This document shows positions 25,701-35,600 of a DNA stretch of 64,000 nucleotides, one piece after another. The DNA is taken from assembly GCF_029931775.1 (NCBI RefSeq), contig NC_079312.1:62562333-62626332 (forward strand), read 5' to 3'. The notes under the pieces are model-generated. The model made no database searches. It worked only from the letters and a program-made list of their open reading frames with translations, and was not told where the DNA came from. Source of the DNA: Euleptes europaea (taxonomy: Eukaryota; Chordata; Lepidosauria; Squamata; Sphaerodactylidae). Each line of letters starts with the position of its first letter. Within the stretch, counting starts at the first letter, position 1. The position numbers and the translations under genes are program-made.

Positions 25701-28700
25701 ATCTTGTTGCTCTCTAAGGCGCTCCTGGTCTCAAATCTAGCTGTAAAATTCTAGCCTACTTTGGTTATGCTGTCACTTTGTTCTGGTAGCTATTTTGAAA
25801 TATGTTAGATAAGACAGGATATCTTTTTACCCCAAAAAAATTAAAGCTAAACTTCAGTTGTGGTATATTAGTGAAGCACCCTAATAATCCTGTTGATTCA
25901 GTCTTTGGGTGACTTGTAGAGTGGCTTGTACCAGTGCGGTTGCATGAATCTCTTCCGCTGTGCTCCCAGTCTGCTATGAAGAACTCTTAAGCAACAAAAG
26001 TTGCTTTTCTGGCTCTTAACTTTAAAGACTGCAGCTCTTGATTATGTAATAATCAAACAAGAAGAGTGTCAAACCAGGAGCATGGGTTTCGAGGGTTACT
26101 TCCTAACCCTTACGTTACGAGGCAGAACATACTTTTTTTTTTTTGGCACAGTATGGAATTTATTTTGCATTCAGTGTAACTTGCCATGTTTCTCCCCCCT
26201 GCTTTTTTAAAGTCTGCAAAAGCGACAGCAGATCGAAAGTCCATGTCCAAGCCTGGTGGATTTGAGGGAGACTTGCGTGGCCAGTCTTCGGGCATTGCTG
26301 AAAATCTCTATCCCCAAGACGTGGAACTGGGCACCTCTCACAGTGACTGTATTATAGCTGGAAATGACTCTGAAGAACAGCTAACAGCTCACATGTCCAG
26401 AAAAACTGCTGTATCTCAGTTCGAAGGGAAAGCGTTAGGCCTCGACAAAGCAATTCTGCACAGCATCGACTGTTGTGGTATGCCCTTTTTTGTTTCGTTG
26501 TTTTATGCTTTGGACAAGGTCCATGCTAGTATTTGTTCCTTCAGTTTGCAGAAGCTACGCATGGTCATGTATCCCAGCTAGATTTCTGTGGGTACTAGAG
26601 GGACGGGGAGGTGATTTTTACTGATTCCTCCCTCTCTCAGCAGCACAAAACACACCATGAAATGCTGCTCCTGGGGGATGGGGACCTGTCAAGAATAGCA
26701 TGGCAAAAATCACCCCCTCCTTTGTTCCCATGGAAATCTAGGTGGGATCCAAGCCATTACTACTTTGTTGCCTTAATGCATCACTTATGGGCTTTGGGCC
26801 TGCACAGAACCACTATTTGGAAACTTCTAGACCTGGGGAGTAGGTACAAAAGTCTCCTCAGAATTATCTCCTTTGTCCACAGAAGCAGCAACCCTATTTG
26901 AGAAGTTCTACAGACTTCTCTCCTCAGAGCTAATTTCTGCATGTTCTTTTAAAATATAGTTCATCCTTATTTATATTATTACAGTTATCTCAAACTAGCA
27001 GTGCTTATCTAATACTGGACTGATAAATTGTCCTAAGAATTTCCCTCACTGACCCTAACAACAGGTGGTCAATGTACAGAGGCTGTTGGGTCTTACGACC
27101 ACCACCATCTCAGTGGTACATTGTCCAAGGCATTGTCTGGTTACTGTGACACACAGCCAATATTTCATTGCCAGCGCAGTGTCATGGTTAAGAGCGGTGG
27201 TTTGGAGCAGTGGACTCTGATCTGGAGAACTGGGTTTGCTTCCCCATTCCCCCACATGAGCGGCAGACGCTAATCTGGTGAACTGGATTGGTTTCCCCAC
27301 TCATCCACATAAAGCCAGCTGGGTGACCTTGGGCTAGTCACAGCTCTCTCAGCCTCACCTGCCTCACAAGATGTCTGTTGTGGGGAGGGGAAGGTGATTG
27401 TAAACTGGCTAGATTCTTTCTTAAGTGGTAGAGAAAGTCGGCTTATAAAAACCAACTCTTCTTCTCATTTTTCAATAGTTGTTTCCTTCTTCTGTATGAT
27501 GTTAGTTGAATTCTTTACCATTTATATGTAATTCTTATGCTTCTATTTTTCCAGCATCAGATGATACAAAAAAGAAAATGTACAGTTCCATTCTGGTGGT
27601 AGGAGGTGGTCTGATGTTCCACAAAGCCCAAGAATTTCTTCAGCACAGAATTCTTAACAAAATGCCCCCTTCTTTCAGGAGAGTGGTTGAAAACGTAGAA
27701 GTTATTACAAGACCAAAGGTACAAATCTCAGAGGCTGGTGGAATGCCTGAGGATAGCCTTAGTGAATCCAAGCCTGTTGAAATTGTAGTTTCTTCCTTCT
27801 TTTCTTACAGCACATACACTTTTAGAGAGGGGTGTATTATATATTGCAATTACATACATTTGCCAATACAGAAAGCATGTTACTTCCTATATGTGCAATA
27901 TATACTAGTTTACATACTTAATTAAGAGCCATAGCGATTAAGGTGTTGGACTAGGATCTGGGAAAGCCGGAATCCCCACTCTGCCATGGAAACTTGCTGG
28001 TTTACCTTGGGCCAGTCTCAAACTCTCACCCTTGATCCTGGCTAGTTTTTGGATGGGAGACCTCCCAGGAATACCAGGGGTGTTACACAGAGGAAGGCAA
28101 TGGCAAACCATCTCTGAACATTTCTAGCCTTGAAAATCCTACAGGGCTGCCATTAGCCAGCTGTGACTTGACGGCAAAACACACACACACACTGAATTAG
28201 TAGTTTATGACATGGAATAAGACATTAAATAGCTAAGAATCAGCCTTTTCTTTTAAAATGAACACCAGCTAAACGCAACAACTAAGGAGATCCTTTTTGC
28301 TAACCAGTAAATATTACGATTTCTCCTTTCTTATATATTGAGATGGCAAGGGAAGTTTTAAGCTGAAGATGCTACTTTGCAGGAAAATTGGGATGTTGTT
28401 AAAGTCAAACATCTCAGTGTCAAAAGATAATTTTGATAACTGGAATTATCAAATGGAAAACTGTTAGTCAGCAGCTAGTCATTTAAAGAAAACCGGATTG
28501 TAAATTGAGATTTGGAAGCTGTGGGCTTGAATGCTAAGATTTGCTTCTGCTTGTGCCATGCAGTCGGTGTCTATTGTGGGGTGGTCCTGTGCCATAGAGC
28601 ATGCACCTCTGATGTCTTTCATTGAAAGAAACTAATGTTGCTTGAATGGAAGCATCAAACACTGGAGGAATGTTCTTCATAGTGGGATACCAACCTTGTA

Positions 28701-28948
28701 AGAGAATGAAGCAAGGCTTAGGATCCAGGCCATAAATAAGGTTGTGTTGCTTGCTTATATTCTGCTAATTGCCTTGTCTTATCGTTTTCACGTGACCATC
28801 TTAGGACATGGATCCCCGTTTGATCGCTTGGAAAGGGGGTGCTGTTCTAGCTTGCCTGGATACGACACAGGAGCTTTGGATATATCAACGAGAATGGCAG
28901 CGCTTTGGTGTCCGTATGTTACGTGAAAGAGCTGCGTTTGTTTGGTGA
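10389..28948 (+). CDS. ACTR8: Actin-related protein 8 (INO80 complex subunit), complete coding region
   Basis: Arp8 is a nuclear actin-related protein. With Arp4, actin and the HSA region of INO80 it forms the linker-DNA/nucleosome-binding module. Coding exons: 10389-10523, 12606-12776, 15385-15495, 15986-16090, 18064-18237, 19675-19768, 20442-20574, 20889-21042, 24409-24504, 24861-25001, 26213-26477, 27555-27718, 28805-28948. Every intron is GT-AG and phases agree. The total of 1887 bp gives 628 aa, against 624 in human. Landmarks: N terminus MTQAEKGEAAAAAENGK with a charged low-complexity run; FIVVIHPGS and LRIGRATDTLP (actin-fold phosphate loop 1); IVDVGDQKTSVCCVEDGVSH (phosphate loop 2); GGSDVSRCFYWLM; long divergent insert EDPHDEHYLLATQSKQEQ...; ILVVGGGLMFHKAQEFL; C terminus VRMLRERAAFVW. 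GGC repeats expand the N-terminal alanine run. Introns hold LINE, SINE and Penelope copies, none disrupting an exon. Confidence 0.97.
10810..10912 (+). mobile_element. Penelope-like element 3'-end scrap
   Basis: About 80 bp matching the family terminus (AAGAAAATGCCAAGACCACG, CACACAGCCCGAAT, AACCAATGAACTCTGACC, GAAAGCCTTCGACAAT), in ACTR8 intron 1. Confidence 0.7.
11085..12392 (+). mobile_element. Non-LTR LINE 3' end (C-terminal Cys/His motif and tail)
   Basis: The plus strand at 11088-11381 encodes ARLNANPSMVMQGRIPNIPY then CPCSSGSIDSLAHALLEC, the CxC...HxxxxC knuckle found after the RT in several LINE clades (I/Vingi/L2-like). The 3' end at about 12330-12392 has a typical AT-rich tail with (AATA)n. 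The clade is not certain. The stretch between is degraded. Confidence 0.6.
12960..13160 (+). mobile_element. tRNA-derived SINE fragment
   Basis: GAACTGGGTTTGATTCCTCA (B-box-like), CTCCACATGAGTGGCAGACT and the family 3' end AAAACCAACTCTTCTTCT. The head is degraded. Confidence 0.65.
13180..14470. other. ACTR8 intron 2 sequence, repeat-like but unassigned
   Basis: It includes a GC-rich start (GAGCTCCGCTCCGCGGAGCG at about 13272, itself palindromic) followed by CT-rich text. This could be a LINE 5' UTR, but I could not match coding sequence. A 124-codon minus-strand open frame at 13537-13911 is not recognised. Confidence 0.3.
14904..15000 (-). repeat. Interspersed repeat 3' end (LINE-mobilised type)
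   Basis: AGAACATAAGAAAGGCCCTA, CTGGATCAGACC, CATCAAGTCCAGCAGTCTG: a very common squamate repeat terminus, here reversed. A diverged plus-strand copy is at about 35205-35345. Confidence 0.6.
15519..15610 (+). mobile_element. hAT-type left end next to a SINE tail (fragment)
   Basis: CAGGGGTCCCCAACTTTTTT is a typical hAT MITE start. It lies 24 bp after the exon 3 splice donor of ACTR8. No matching right end was found. Adjacent TTTATTTAAAATATTTACAT resembles a reversed SINE tail. Confidence 0.5.
16091..17220. other. ACTR8 intron 4, first part, nothing recognised
   Basis: AT-rich intron sequence without a recognisable repeat terminus, RNA gene or long open frame. Confidence 0.4.
17589..17993. 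mobile_element. MITE, copy 1 of an unclassified family
   Basis: The left end GAGCGCAGTCCTGAAGGGAG and right end CCCCTCTTCAGGAATGGGCT are imperfect inverted repeats. They match the ends of a second element at 55449-55902. About 405 bp, GC-richer than the surrounding intron, no coding capacity. Confidence 0.6.
18965..19102 (-). mobile_element. 5S rRNA-derived SINE, internally deleted copy
   Basis: On the minus strand, the 5S-like head (CCCAGGCTAGCCT...CTCGCCAGACC) joins directly to the family 3' part (GGCAATGGCAAACCACCTCT, CTTGAAAATCCCACTGGAGT). The middle of the 5S-like domain is missing. Confidence 0.65.
19115..19325 (-). mobile_element. 5S rRNA-derived SINE
   Basis: Minus strand: AGGCTAGCCTGATCTCGTCA, GATCTCTGAAGCTAAGCAGG, ATTTGGATGGGCAACC, AAGGAATACCAGGGTC, then the family tail ending GTCAGTTGTAACTTGATGCC. 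The first half follows the 5S rRNA internal promoter region (GATCTCGGAAGCTAAGCAGG...TTGGATGGGAGACC). Confidence 0.85.
21043..23530. other. ACTR8 intron 8, unannotated part
   Basis: Mixed AT-rich intron sequence. No repeat terminus, coding exon or RNA gene was recognised before the Penelope copy at 23.53 kb. Confidence 0.4.
23533..24238 (-). mobile_element. Penelope-like element, 3' part with GIY-YIG endonuclease remnant
   Basis: On the minus strand it encodes CSCGQVYIGTTKRSIQTRIK, then ERYCRLGQPEKSAVAEHGLT and YFVRLHRETIEIHKH. This is the GIY-YIG endonuclease end of a vertebrate Penelope-like protein (VYIGTTKRS being the YIG part). The 3' non-coding end follows, with the CTGAAGATGCCTGCCACAG and GAAACGTCAGG motif, and finishes with the GAAAGCCTTCAACAATA terminus. 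Frameshifts and 5' truncation are present. It lies in ACTR8 intron 8, about 170 bp before exon 9. Confidence 0.85.
25215..25608 (+). mobile_element. L1 LINE ORF2 C-terminal fragment
   Basis: The plus strand reads LLTKFYLFLLTFDTETEQVK, then KWMQNFGEMIPMKQWELLW and RENWYKMFFRWYLSPRSF. It is close to the C-terminal L1 ORF2 pattern (KIYKFLL...KW..DFG..IP...W..LW...N.YKM.YRWYLTP). 5' truncated. Confidence 0.85.
25612..25742 (+). mobile_element. SINE/LINE-tail repeat ('TTGTTGGTCTYTAAGGTGCT' family), copy 1
   Basis: GATGAAGGGATCTTTGACTC, GAAAATCTTGTTGCTCTCTA, AGGCGCTCCTGGTCTCAAAT. The same repeat occurs at 29078-29205, 34966-35100 and 49137-49262. Confidence 0.7.
27176..27463 (+). mobile_element. 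tRNA-derived SINE, near full length
   Basis: The head GTGTCATGGTTAAGAGCGGT is A-box like and GAACTGGGTTTGCTTCCCC is B-box like. The body contains GGGTGACCTTGGGCTAGTCA, and the 3' end is AAAACCAACTCTTCTTCT. Part of the head is duplicated (two GGT...ACTGG segments). It lies in ACTR8 intron 11. Confidence 0.8.
27937..28186 (+). mobile_element. Chimeric tRNA/5S-type SINE, copy 1
   Basis: The 5' half is tRNA-like (AGCGATTAAGGTGTTGGACT; TGGTTTACCTTGGGCCAGTC). At GATCCTGGCTAGTTTTTG it switches to the 3' half of the 5S-like domain (TTGGATGGGAGACC, GGAATACCAGGGGT), followed by the 5S-SINE tail (GGCAATGGCAAACCATCTCT, CTTGACGGCAAAACACAC). ACTR8 intron 12. Confidence 0.8.
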
Positions 28949-28984
28949 TTCACTGATTTTTTCCCCTGGTGTTTTTTTTTTTTA

Positions 28985-28990
28985 AATAAA
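28985..28990 (+). promoter_or_regulatory. ACTR8: ACTR8 poly(A) signal
   Basis: AATAAA, only 37 bp after the ACTR8 stop codon, implying a very short 3' UTR unless a later site is used. Confidence 0.7.
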
Positions 28991-29077
28991 AGTTTATTAT
29001 ATAAAAAGTAATGCTCTCATTTGAAAAACGATATTCGAAATATCTGAGATCAGGATTGGAGTAGTCATAATGTCTGA

Positions 29078-29205
29078 TCTGTTCTGTCTGACAAAGGGAG
29101 CTTTGACTCCCAGAAGCTTATACCCTGAAAATCTTGTTGGTCTCTAAAGTGCTACTGGACTCAAATCTAGCTCTTCTACTGCAGACCAATGTGGCTATAT
29201 GCTCT
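29078..29205 (+). mobile_element. SINE/LINE-tail repeat, copy 2
   Basis: TCTGACAAAGGGAGCTTTGA, AAAATCTTGTTGGTCTCTAA, AGTGCTACTGGACTC, TTCTACTGCAGACCAA. It lies between the converging ACTR8 and IL17RB genes. Confidence 0.75.
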
Positions 29206-30067
29206 GAAACTGGTCTACTTTAGTACAACTGAACTTAGCTCTAGGGAGGAAAGCGTAGGGTCACACACACAAAAAACCCTGCACTGGTATGCCAGAGCAA
29301 AGTTTATTTTTACACAGAAAACAAAGGATAAATTATTGTAATAGTAAAATGCAGCTCATCCTATAATGAGATCACACACACACACACATAATGAGACACG
29401 TGTGCTTGTTTGGCATCTGTTAACTTCTGTTAGAATGAACTGGAAAACACTTAACAGCAAGTAATTCACTATAGCTTGTTTGTTTTTATTGCAACCATCA
29501 AGAACCCTAATTTGTATAAGTTGGAGGTTGCAGAGGGATTAATACTTTGAACACTTCAATTACAAATTTGGGATACCCATGCATGTTTGCATGGCACAGA
29601 ACACTTAAGAGCCCCTACTCAAGAGAAAGGAGGAAAAGGCACGCGAGTTTACATCCTGGAACTTGTTAAGAGAGCAATAAGTACCTTTGCAGCAGGCTAA
29701 ATGCTAAATCGTAGAACAGGAATAGGCAACCTCTGGCACCCATAACAACCGTTGCCCACCAGACTATTTTGACTGGAACCCAGGGCCAGGTCTCTACCTA
29801 AGCAACCAAAGCACTGGCGGCACTGCTGGAGCCAGAGGTGTGAGAGAAGGTGACAGGCATGGCTTATGCCCATCATCGCCACATCCTTCACAGTCACCAA
29901 CCAAGTCCAAGGTGAATCCAAGAGATGCTCCCAGTGCTACATACTAGTAGCCTCACAGACATCCATTGCAAATTTTGTTGGCATGTGTGTAAAAAAAAAA
30001 AAGTTGACTACCCTTGTCCTAGATCTTCAACTAGTAGAACCATCAGTGATACAAGCATGTTCTTAAA

Positions 30068-30168
30068 TATAGAAGAGTTGGTTTTTATACCCCACTTGTC
30101 TCTACTGTAAGGAGTCTCAAAGCAGCTTACAATCACCTTCCCTTCCCCCACTGTATTCTAGCTACTGC
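30068..30168 (-). mobile_element. tRNA-derived SINE, 3' fragment
   Basis: Begins AGAAGAGTTGGTTTTTATAC and carries GTCTCAAAGCAGCTTACAAT, the reversed 3' half of the family seen at 27176-27463. Confidence 0.75.
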
Positions 30169-30244
30169 TAAAAATGTTACATACCTCAATACATGCAAAA
30201 ACTTAAACTTAGCAGCAAATAGGAAAACAAGTCTTGCTCCCAAA

Positions 30245-30420
30245 CATGAAGCTGTCTTATACTGTTTCAGATCTTTGGCCAGTATTACCTAGCTCAATTG
30301 GCAGCAGCTCTCCCGAGTCTCAGTTGGAGGTTTTTCCCCTCGTCTACCTGATGCTTTGAAGTGGAGATGCTGGGGGTTGCTTTGTCACAGAGCCACAGCC
30401 CTTGCTTGTTACAGGCTGTC
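30245..30420 (-). mobile_element. Degraded tRNA-derived SINE (second type)
   Basis: CAGCAGCTCTCCCGAGTCTC, CTACCTGATGCTTTGAAGTG and GAGATGCTGGGGGTTG match, in reverse, a common squamate tRNA-like SINE. The B-box region is eroded. Confidence 0.45.
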
Positions 30421-30672
30421 AGGTTGCTGCTGTGAAAGTGACATATTCCAGGAGTGGTGGAAAGGCAGCAGTTATACCTCTATACTGGTAGTTATCCAAT
30501 TCTGTGTACTTCAGAAAAAAGAATCAGCGCATAGGAACAGTTTTAGAAAGATTGTACCGATTGGCAGGACAGTCCACGAATTTGTTGCATGAAAATGGTT
30601 AATACACAGAACAAGCTCCTTCATTAATAACGGGGGAGAAAAAGAGATGATACTCGTTTCAGAGACTGGATT

Positions 30673-30678
30673 TTTATT
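30673..30678 (-). promoter_or_regulatory. IL17RB: IL17RB poly(A) signal
   Basis: TTTATT on the plus strand (AATAAA on the minus strand), about 93 bp beyond the IL17RB stop codon. Confidence 0.65.
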
Positions 30679-30770
30679 GGATATTATTACCTCTGTTGTA
30701 GCACTATATGTGAAGTTGACTTTTCAAATGAGACAATAACTGTTCCTTTGACTTTCTGCCTTTACTACAG

Positions 30771-31285
30771 CTAAAGCTTTTGTGAAAGGTAAAGCTCTCT
30801 AAGAAAGGAGTCAAAATCCTTCATTAGAAAATATTTTGGACAGATAGTCAAGGCACTTGGGAGAGTTCTCATTGAATGTGCATCACTGAAAGAAACTACC
30901 ATGTACTTGTGGAGAGAAGATTGGTTTTTCCAGTCACTACAGAAAAGGTTATACGCAAGAGTGAACATACACTCTGAGTTCTCACTGTGACCTACAGAAC
31001 GTTTGCAAGCTGAATCACACGCAGGCCCTGTATGGCTCGGACTGAGAAATATTACTTTATCAGCTAGTTCTTTCTGAATAGCCAGCCACTGCACTGGTCC
31101 TATTTCAGCAATTCTCCGTTTCTGCCATACGTCTACAACAACATCACTCTGGCAGCGTTCACGTAGAAACTCAGCAAAAGCAAGGACAGTGTGGTGAATG
31201 CAGACATCAGGTGGATAGATAACAAGGATCTTAACCGGCATTTGTTGTACTGCAGGATGGAAAAAAGGCCACATCGTGACTATAC
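30771..31285 (-). CDS. IL17RB: IL17RB last exon: cytoplasmic SEFIR domain
   Basis: SEFIR domains bind the adaptor Act1 (TRAF3IP2) by homotypic contact. From the exon start: VKILVIYPPDVCIHHTVLAF (beta-A/alpha-A), FLRERCQSDVVVDVWQKRRI, AEIGPVQWLAIQKELADKVI (alpha-C region, highly conserved with human AEMGPVQWLATQKKAADKVV), FTLAYNLFCSDWKNQSSLHK, YMVVSFSD, CPKYFLMKDFDSFLREL, ending YLSQKL. The human extension after the SEFIR domain (about 20 residues) is absent. Confidence 0.95.
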
Positions 31286-32599
31286 CTGTGAGAGAGGGGG
31301 AAAAAACTTACAGATCAACATAGGTCTGATTTAAGTAAATGTAAAAACTGAAGCCACGCTGTGAATCTGCTGTTAATATTGGACATATATGATAACACAT
31401 GAGCATTCATTATGGTATTAGTGCAGGGAGACAACAGCTGTTGACAAGTAGGCTTCTGAGCAATCCTGAAGAAAACAAATTTGCAGTTATCTATTGCTCT
31501 GTTCGCCAGTAACAAAAAAGTAATGTTGCGGCACCTTAAAAGACTAAAGGCCAAACTGCACAATACATTTGGCCACACAGCAGCTTTGGGAAACTTAATT
31601 CCACAAGTGCTGCGGTGCCCTATTCAGATAGGGCCCACGGTGCCATGCGAGGAGGGTATCAGCCTTCCCTCCAACATTTTTTCCTGAGTGGAAATGGCCA
31701 CGAGGAGGGGGGGTCCCTGTTGCAGGGCTGCACATGCACTGAATACTACATAGTTTCATGCAGTTTGGACCTAAGGCTGATTGCAGCACAAGTTTTGTGG
31801 GTTAGTTTCATCAGATGCATGAAAGAGTCAGTTTCATCAGATGCATGAAATAAAACTCAGCAGATTAGACACACACAGAAAAAAAGTGTAAGAAGTAAAG
31901 GCTATGCAATGCAAATACAGTCTGGGGTACTTAAAGGAACTGTATGTACTTAAAGGAACCACAGTGTTTTTCACAGCAGCTGTAATTGGCGAGAACTCAG
32001 CTTAATTTAACTAGGGAGACTGCTAATACTTGTCGTTAGGTGACAAGTGTATCACTTTTGTTTAAATCCTGTTTAAAAATTTTATTGCTGCACTTGTGAA
32101 TATATTTAATTGTATTAATTTCAGCATCTTCAGTTGCTCAGTGCAATTAAGCCTATAAATATTGGTTCAATCAGGGCTTAAACAGAGACTATGCAAATCT
32201 GGGGTCATCAATCTCCCACCAATCTGTAATACATGACTACATTTAGCTTGGTAAGTACCCAGGGGCACAGGTGAAATTTAAAAAGTGCTAGTAAACGGCT
32301 GTGAGAGTCAGGGTGGTGTAATGGTTAAGGTGTCAGGCTAGGACCTGGGAAACTCAGGCTCAGATCCCCACTTGTCCTGTGGAAGCTTGCTGGGTGACCT
32401 TGGGCCAGTCACACACTCTCAGCCCTGACCCTGGCTTGTATTTGGATGGGAGACTTCCAAGGAATACCAGGGTCATGACGCGGAGGCAAGCAATGGCAAA
32501 CCATCTCTGAATGTTTCTTGCCTTGAAAACCCTATGGGGTTGCCATAAGTTAGCTGTGACTTGACGAAAGAAGGAAAGAAAAAGAAAGAAAGAAAGAAA

Positions 32600-32650
<51 letters not shown>

Positions 32651-35600
32651 CTGTACACAAACATACTCTGAAAAACAAAGCTAATCTGCATGGCTATTGT
32701 TGACTGTAGGATTTCACACATTAACAGATCACTTCAGGATACAGTGGTTCCATATTAACATACCACACCCTCATTAACACATTATCTTGATACTTACAGG
32801 ACAATGATTAGCACATTACCTTTGATACTTTTTGCAGGACAATGATTCAGCTCAACCCAACCCCTTTCTGACTATATGTTACTCTTCCTACACACTTGAC
32901 ACTGAGAGACACTGTCCTTCAGTGTTACTCCTCTGAAGATGCCTGCCACAGCTGCTGGCAAAACGTCAGAAAAGAAAATACCAAGACCACGGTTACACAG
33001 CCCGGATAACCTACAAGAACCAATCAGTGTTTACGCTAATTTACAATCCTATATTGTAAACAGCATGAAATTAAGAGGAAGTCATATTCTTCCATCTGTG
33101 CCCTTGGATAGCAAACTAGCTTTAGTATAAAGATAGGGAGCCATGCTTTCCTTCTCACAGCACCACCTTTTAAAAGCTCAGTAAAACCTACTTCCATTTT
33201 ATTTCACTCCTTCCTATTATTTAAATGAGAAGTAGTGACCTGAGTTCAATCCCAACGGAAGTTGGTTTCAGGTAGCTGGGTCAAGGTTGACTCAGCCTTC
33301 CACCCTTAAGAGGTCGGTCAAATGAGTACCCAGCTTGCTGGGGGTAAAGGGAAGATGACTGGGGAAGGCACTGGCAAACCACCCCGTAAACAAAGTCTGC
33401 CTAGTAAACATCGGGATGTGATGTCACCCCATGAGTCAGGAATGACCCAGTGCTTGCACAGGGGACCTTTACCTTTACCGGATAACTAAGAAGAATCTGC
33501 ACCCACCAATAAAAGGAGGTAGTTTCTCAATTTTTATCTTCCCTTATACCCTCCCCCTTGAGGGAAGAGCCCCGTGGCACAGAGTGGTAAGCTGCAGTAC
33601 TGCAGTCAAAAGCTCTGCTCACAACCTGAGTTCGATCCCAACGGAAGTTGGTTTCAGGTAGCCGGTTCAAGGTTGACTCAGCCTTCCATCCTTCTGAGGT
33701 CGGTAAAATGAGTACCCAGCTTGCTTGGGGTAAAGGGAAGATGACTGGGGAAAGCACTGGCAAACCACCCCGTAAACATAGTCTGCCTAGTAAACGCCGG
33801 GATGTGATGTCACCCCATGGGTCAGGAATGACCCGGTGCTTGCACAGGGGACTACCTTTACCCTTGAGGGAAGATGGCAAGGGAAAACAAAAGCAGGTAA
33901 AAGATTCCTTTTATCACACACAGTCAGATGGTTCTAGCTTCTCTGCTGTCTCAAGTAGTGCACTTGGGTTCCCAAACATGTTTTGTCACAGAACAAACAT
34001 GAGTACAAATGCATGTTTTTCAACCATGTGGAGATTGTCATTGTAGGGACATGGTCATATTGACTACCAAGGAGTCACAAACCGCCATGACTTTCTCTAT
34101 AGACCAAGGGAAGCCCTTACCATGCCTCTTTTTGACATATACTACAGCAGCAATTACACACACTTTCACAAACACTGCAGCAAGTATGCAAACATAAATT
34201 CCTATTGAATGTGTCTCGACAGCTCCTAAAAAAAAGAAAGGAAAAATGCCAGTCTTGTAAGAAACCATTTGTAAAGAGGTAAGCAAAAGTTTTTAAAAAC
34301 CCAAACTTGGCCTTCCTACACATATGAACAATGTGAATAGCTGTAATTTTATTCCTTAAGGAAAAAAATACTATCTTCCATACTTGAATTTAGCTGCTTT
34401 CGAGAAACCTGCAGTGATAATGTTTCCTCTTGCACTGTCACTAGTATGGATCTGTATCTTACCAAACAGGTAAAATGAAATGCTTCCCCCACTCCAGAAA
34501 TTGGAGATGACACTGGAGAGAGAATACTAAGTGCAGAGAATTCTTCTCCCCCCACCCGCCACAGTTCTAAATTAACTATCTGTATGGTTCCTCTGCACGA
34601 GAATGAATTGCCATTCTCAACCTCTTAGTATTGTAGAACTGGACAAAAGTTATCAATAACTGGATTTTGAGTTTTCCGGGGGGAGGGGGGGGGCTTTCTG
34701 CCATTCATTATGCAGGTCTTTATCATTATGGCTACAGTTGGCATATAAAAAAAATTAATTGGTTGCTTGGCAATATTTTAAATTGACTAACTGTACAAGA
34801 GGAAAAGTTGGCTCACTCCTCCAAAACATTGGTTGTTCTAGCATCCCACCCCTCCCAATTCATGCTTTCCACTGAGTAACATAGTTGCATATTTTGCCCT
34901 TTGCATGTAGGTATTGTTCAATATGTCAGATAGTGACTACAGAACAGCAAGATACAGCAAGATACAAGTAGCATCCTACTTGTATCTGACAAAGGAAGCT
35001 TTGAGTCTCGAAAGCTTACACCCTTGGAAATCTTGTTGGTCTTTAAGGTGCTACTGGACTCGAATCTTGCTGTTCTACTGCAGACCAACACAGCTACCCA
35101 CCTGAACCTAACAGAACAGTGTCCCAACACTACCCTAAAGGCATAGAACAAAAGAACCTGGGACACAGCAGAAAGGGTCACCGAACAGCAGAACAAACTC
35201 CCGTGTTCAGAGGCAGAGTGCCACATGTGGGAGACCTAAAAAAACCCCTAGGGCTACTCCTTTCATGCCCTGCCTGTGAGTTCCCCAGAAACACCTGGCT
35301 GATGGAAACAATTCTGGACGGGACCATGGTCTGCTCCAACAGGACTATGCTTATATTTTTGTATTTTTAAAAAATAATTATGGAAGATACAAAGATAGCA
35401 AAAATGAACCAAAAAAAGGTAATACTGAGATTGCTACTACACATAAAACTGATCTGACATGTTTAAGACAAAATAACTAATTAACATAATCTATACATTC
35501 ATTGATAGGCCTAAATTATAGCATTGTAAAATGTTTCATTCGGGACAAACAGTATCTTAGATATATAAAGCCATCATATTTCTACTATCATTTCTGTATT

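Noticed and set aside
27176-27250. A-box/B-box pairs here and in the other SINE heads as tRNA genes
   Set aside because: No cloverleaf with paired acceptor stem and anticodon; these are SINE heads in a multi-copy family.
32563-32650. CRISPR-like regular repetition
   Set aside because: Simple tetranucleotide repeat in a vertebrate genome, without spacers.
32473-32721. Minus-strand frame rich in FFLSFFLSF
   Set aside because: It is a translation of the (GAAA)n microsatellite.
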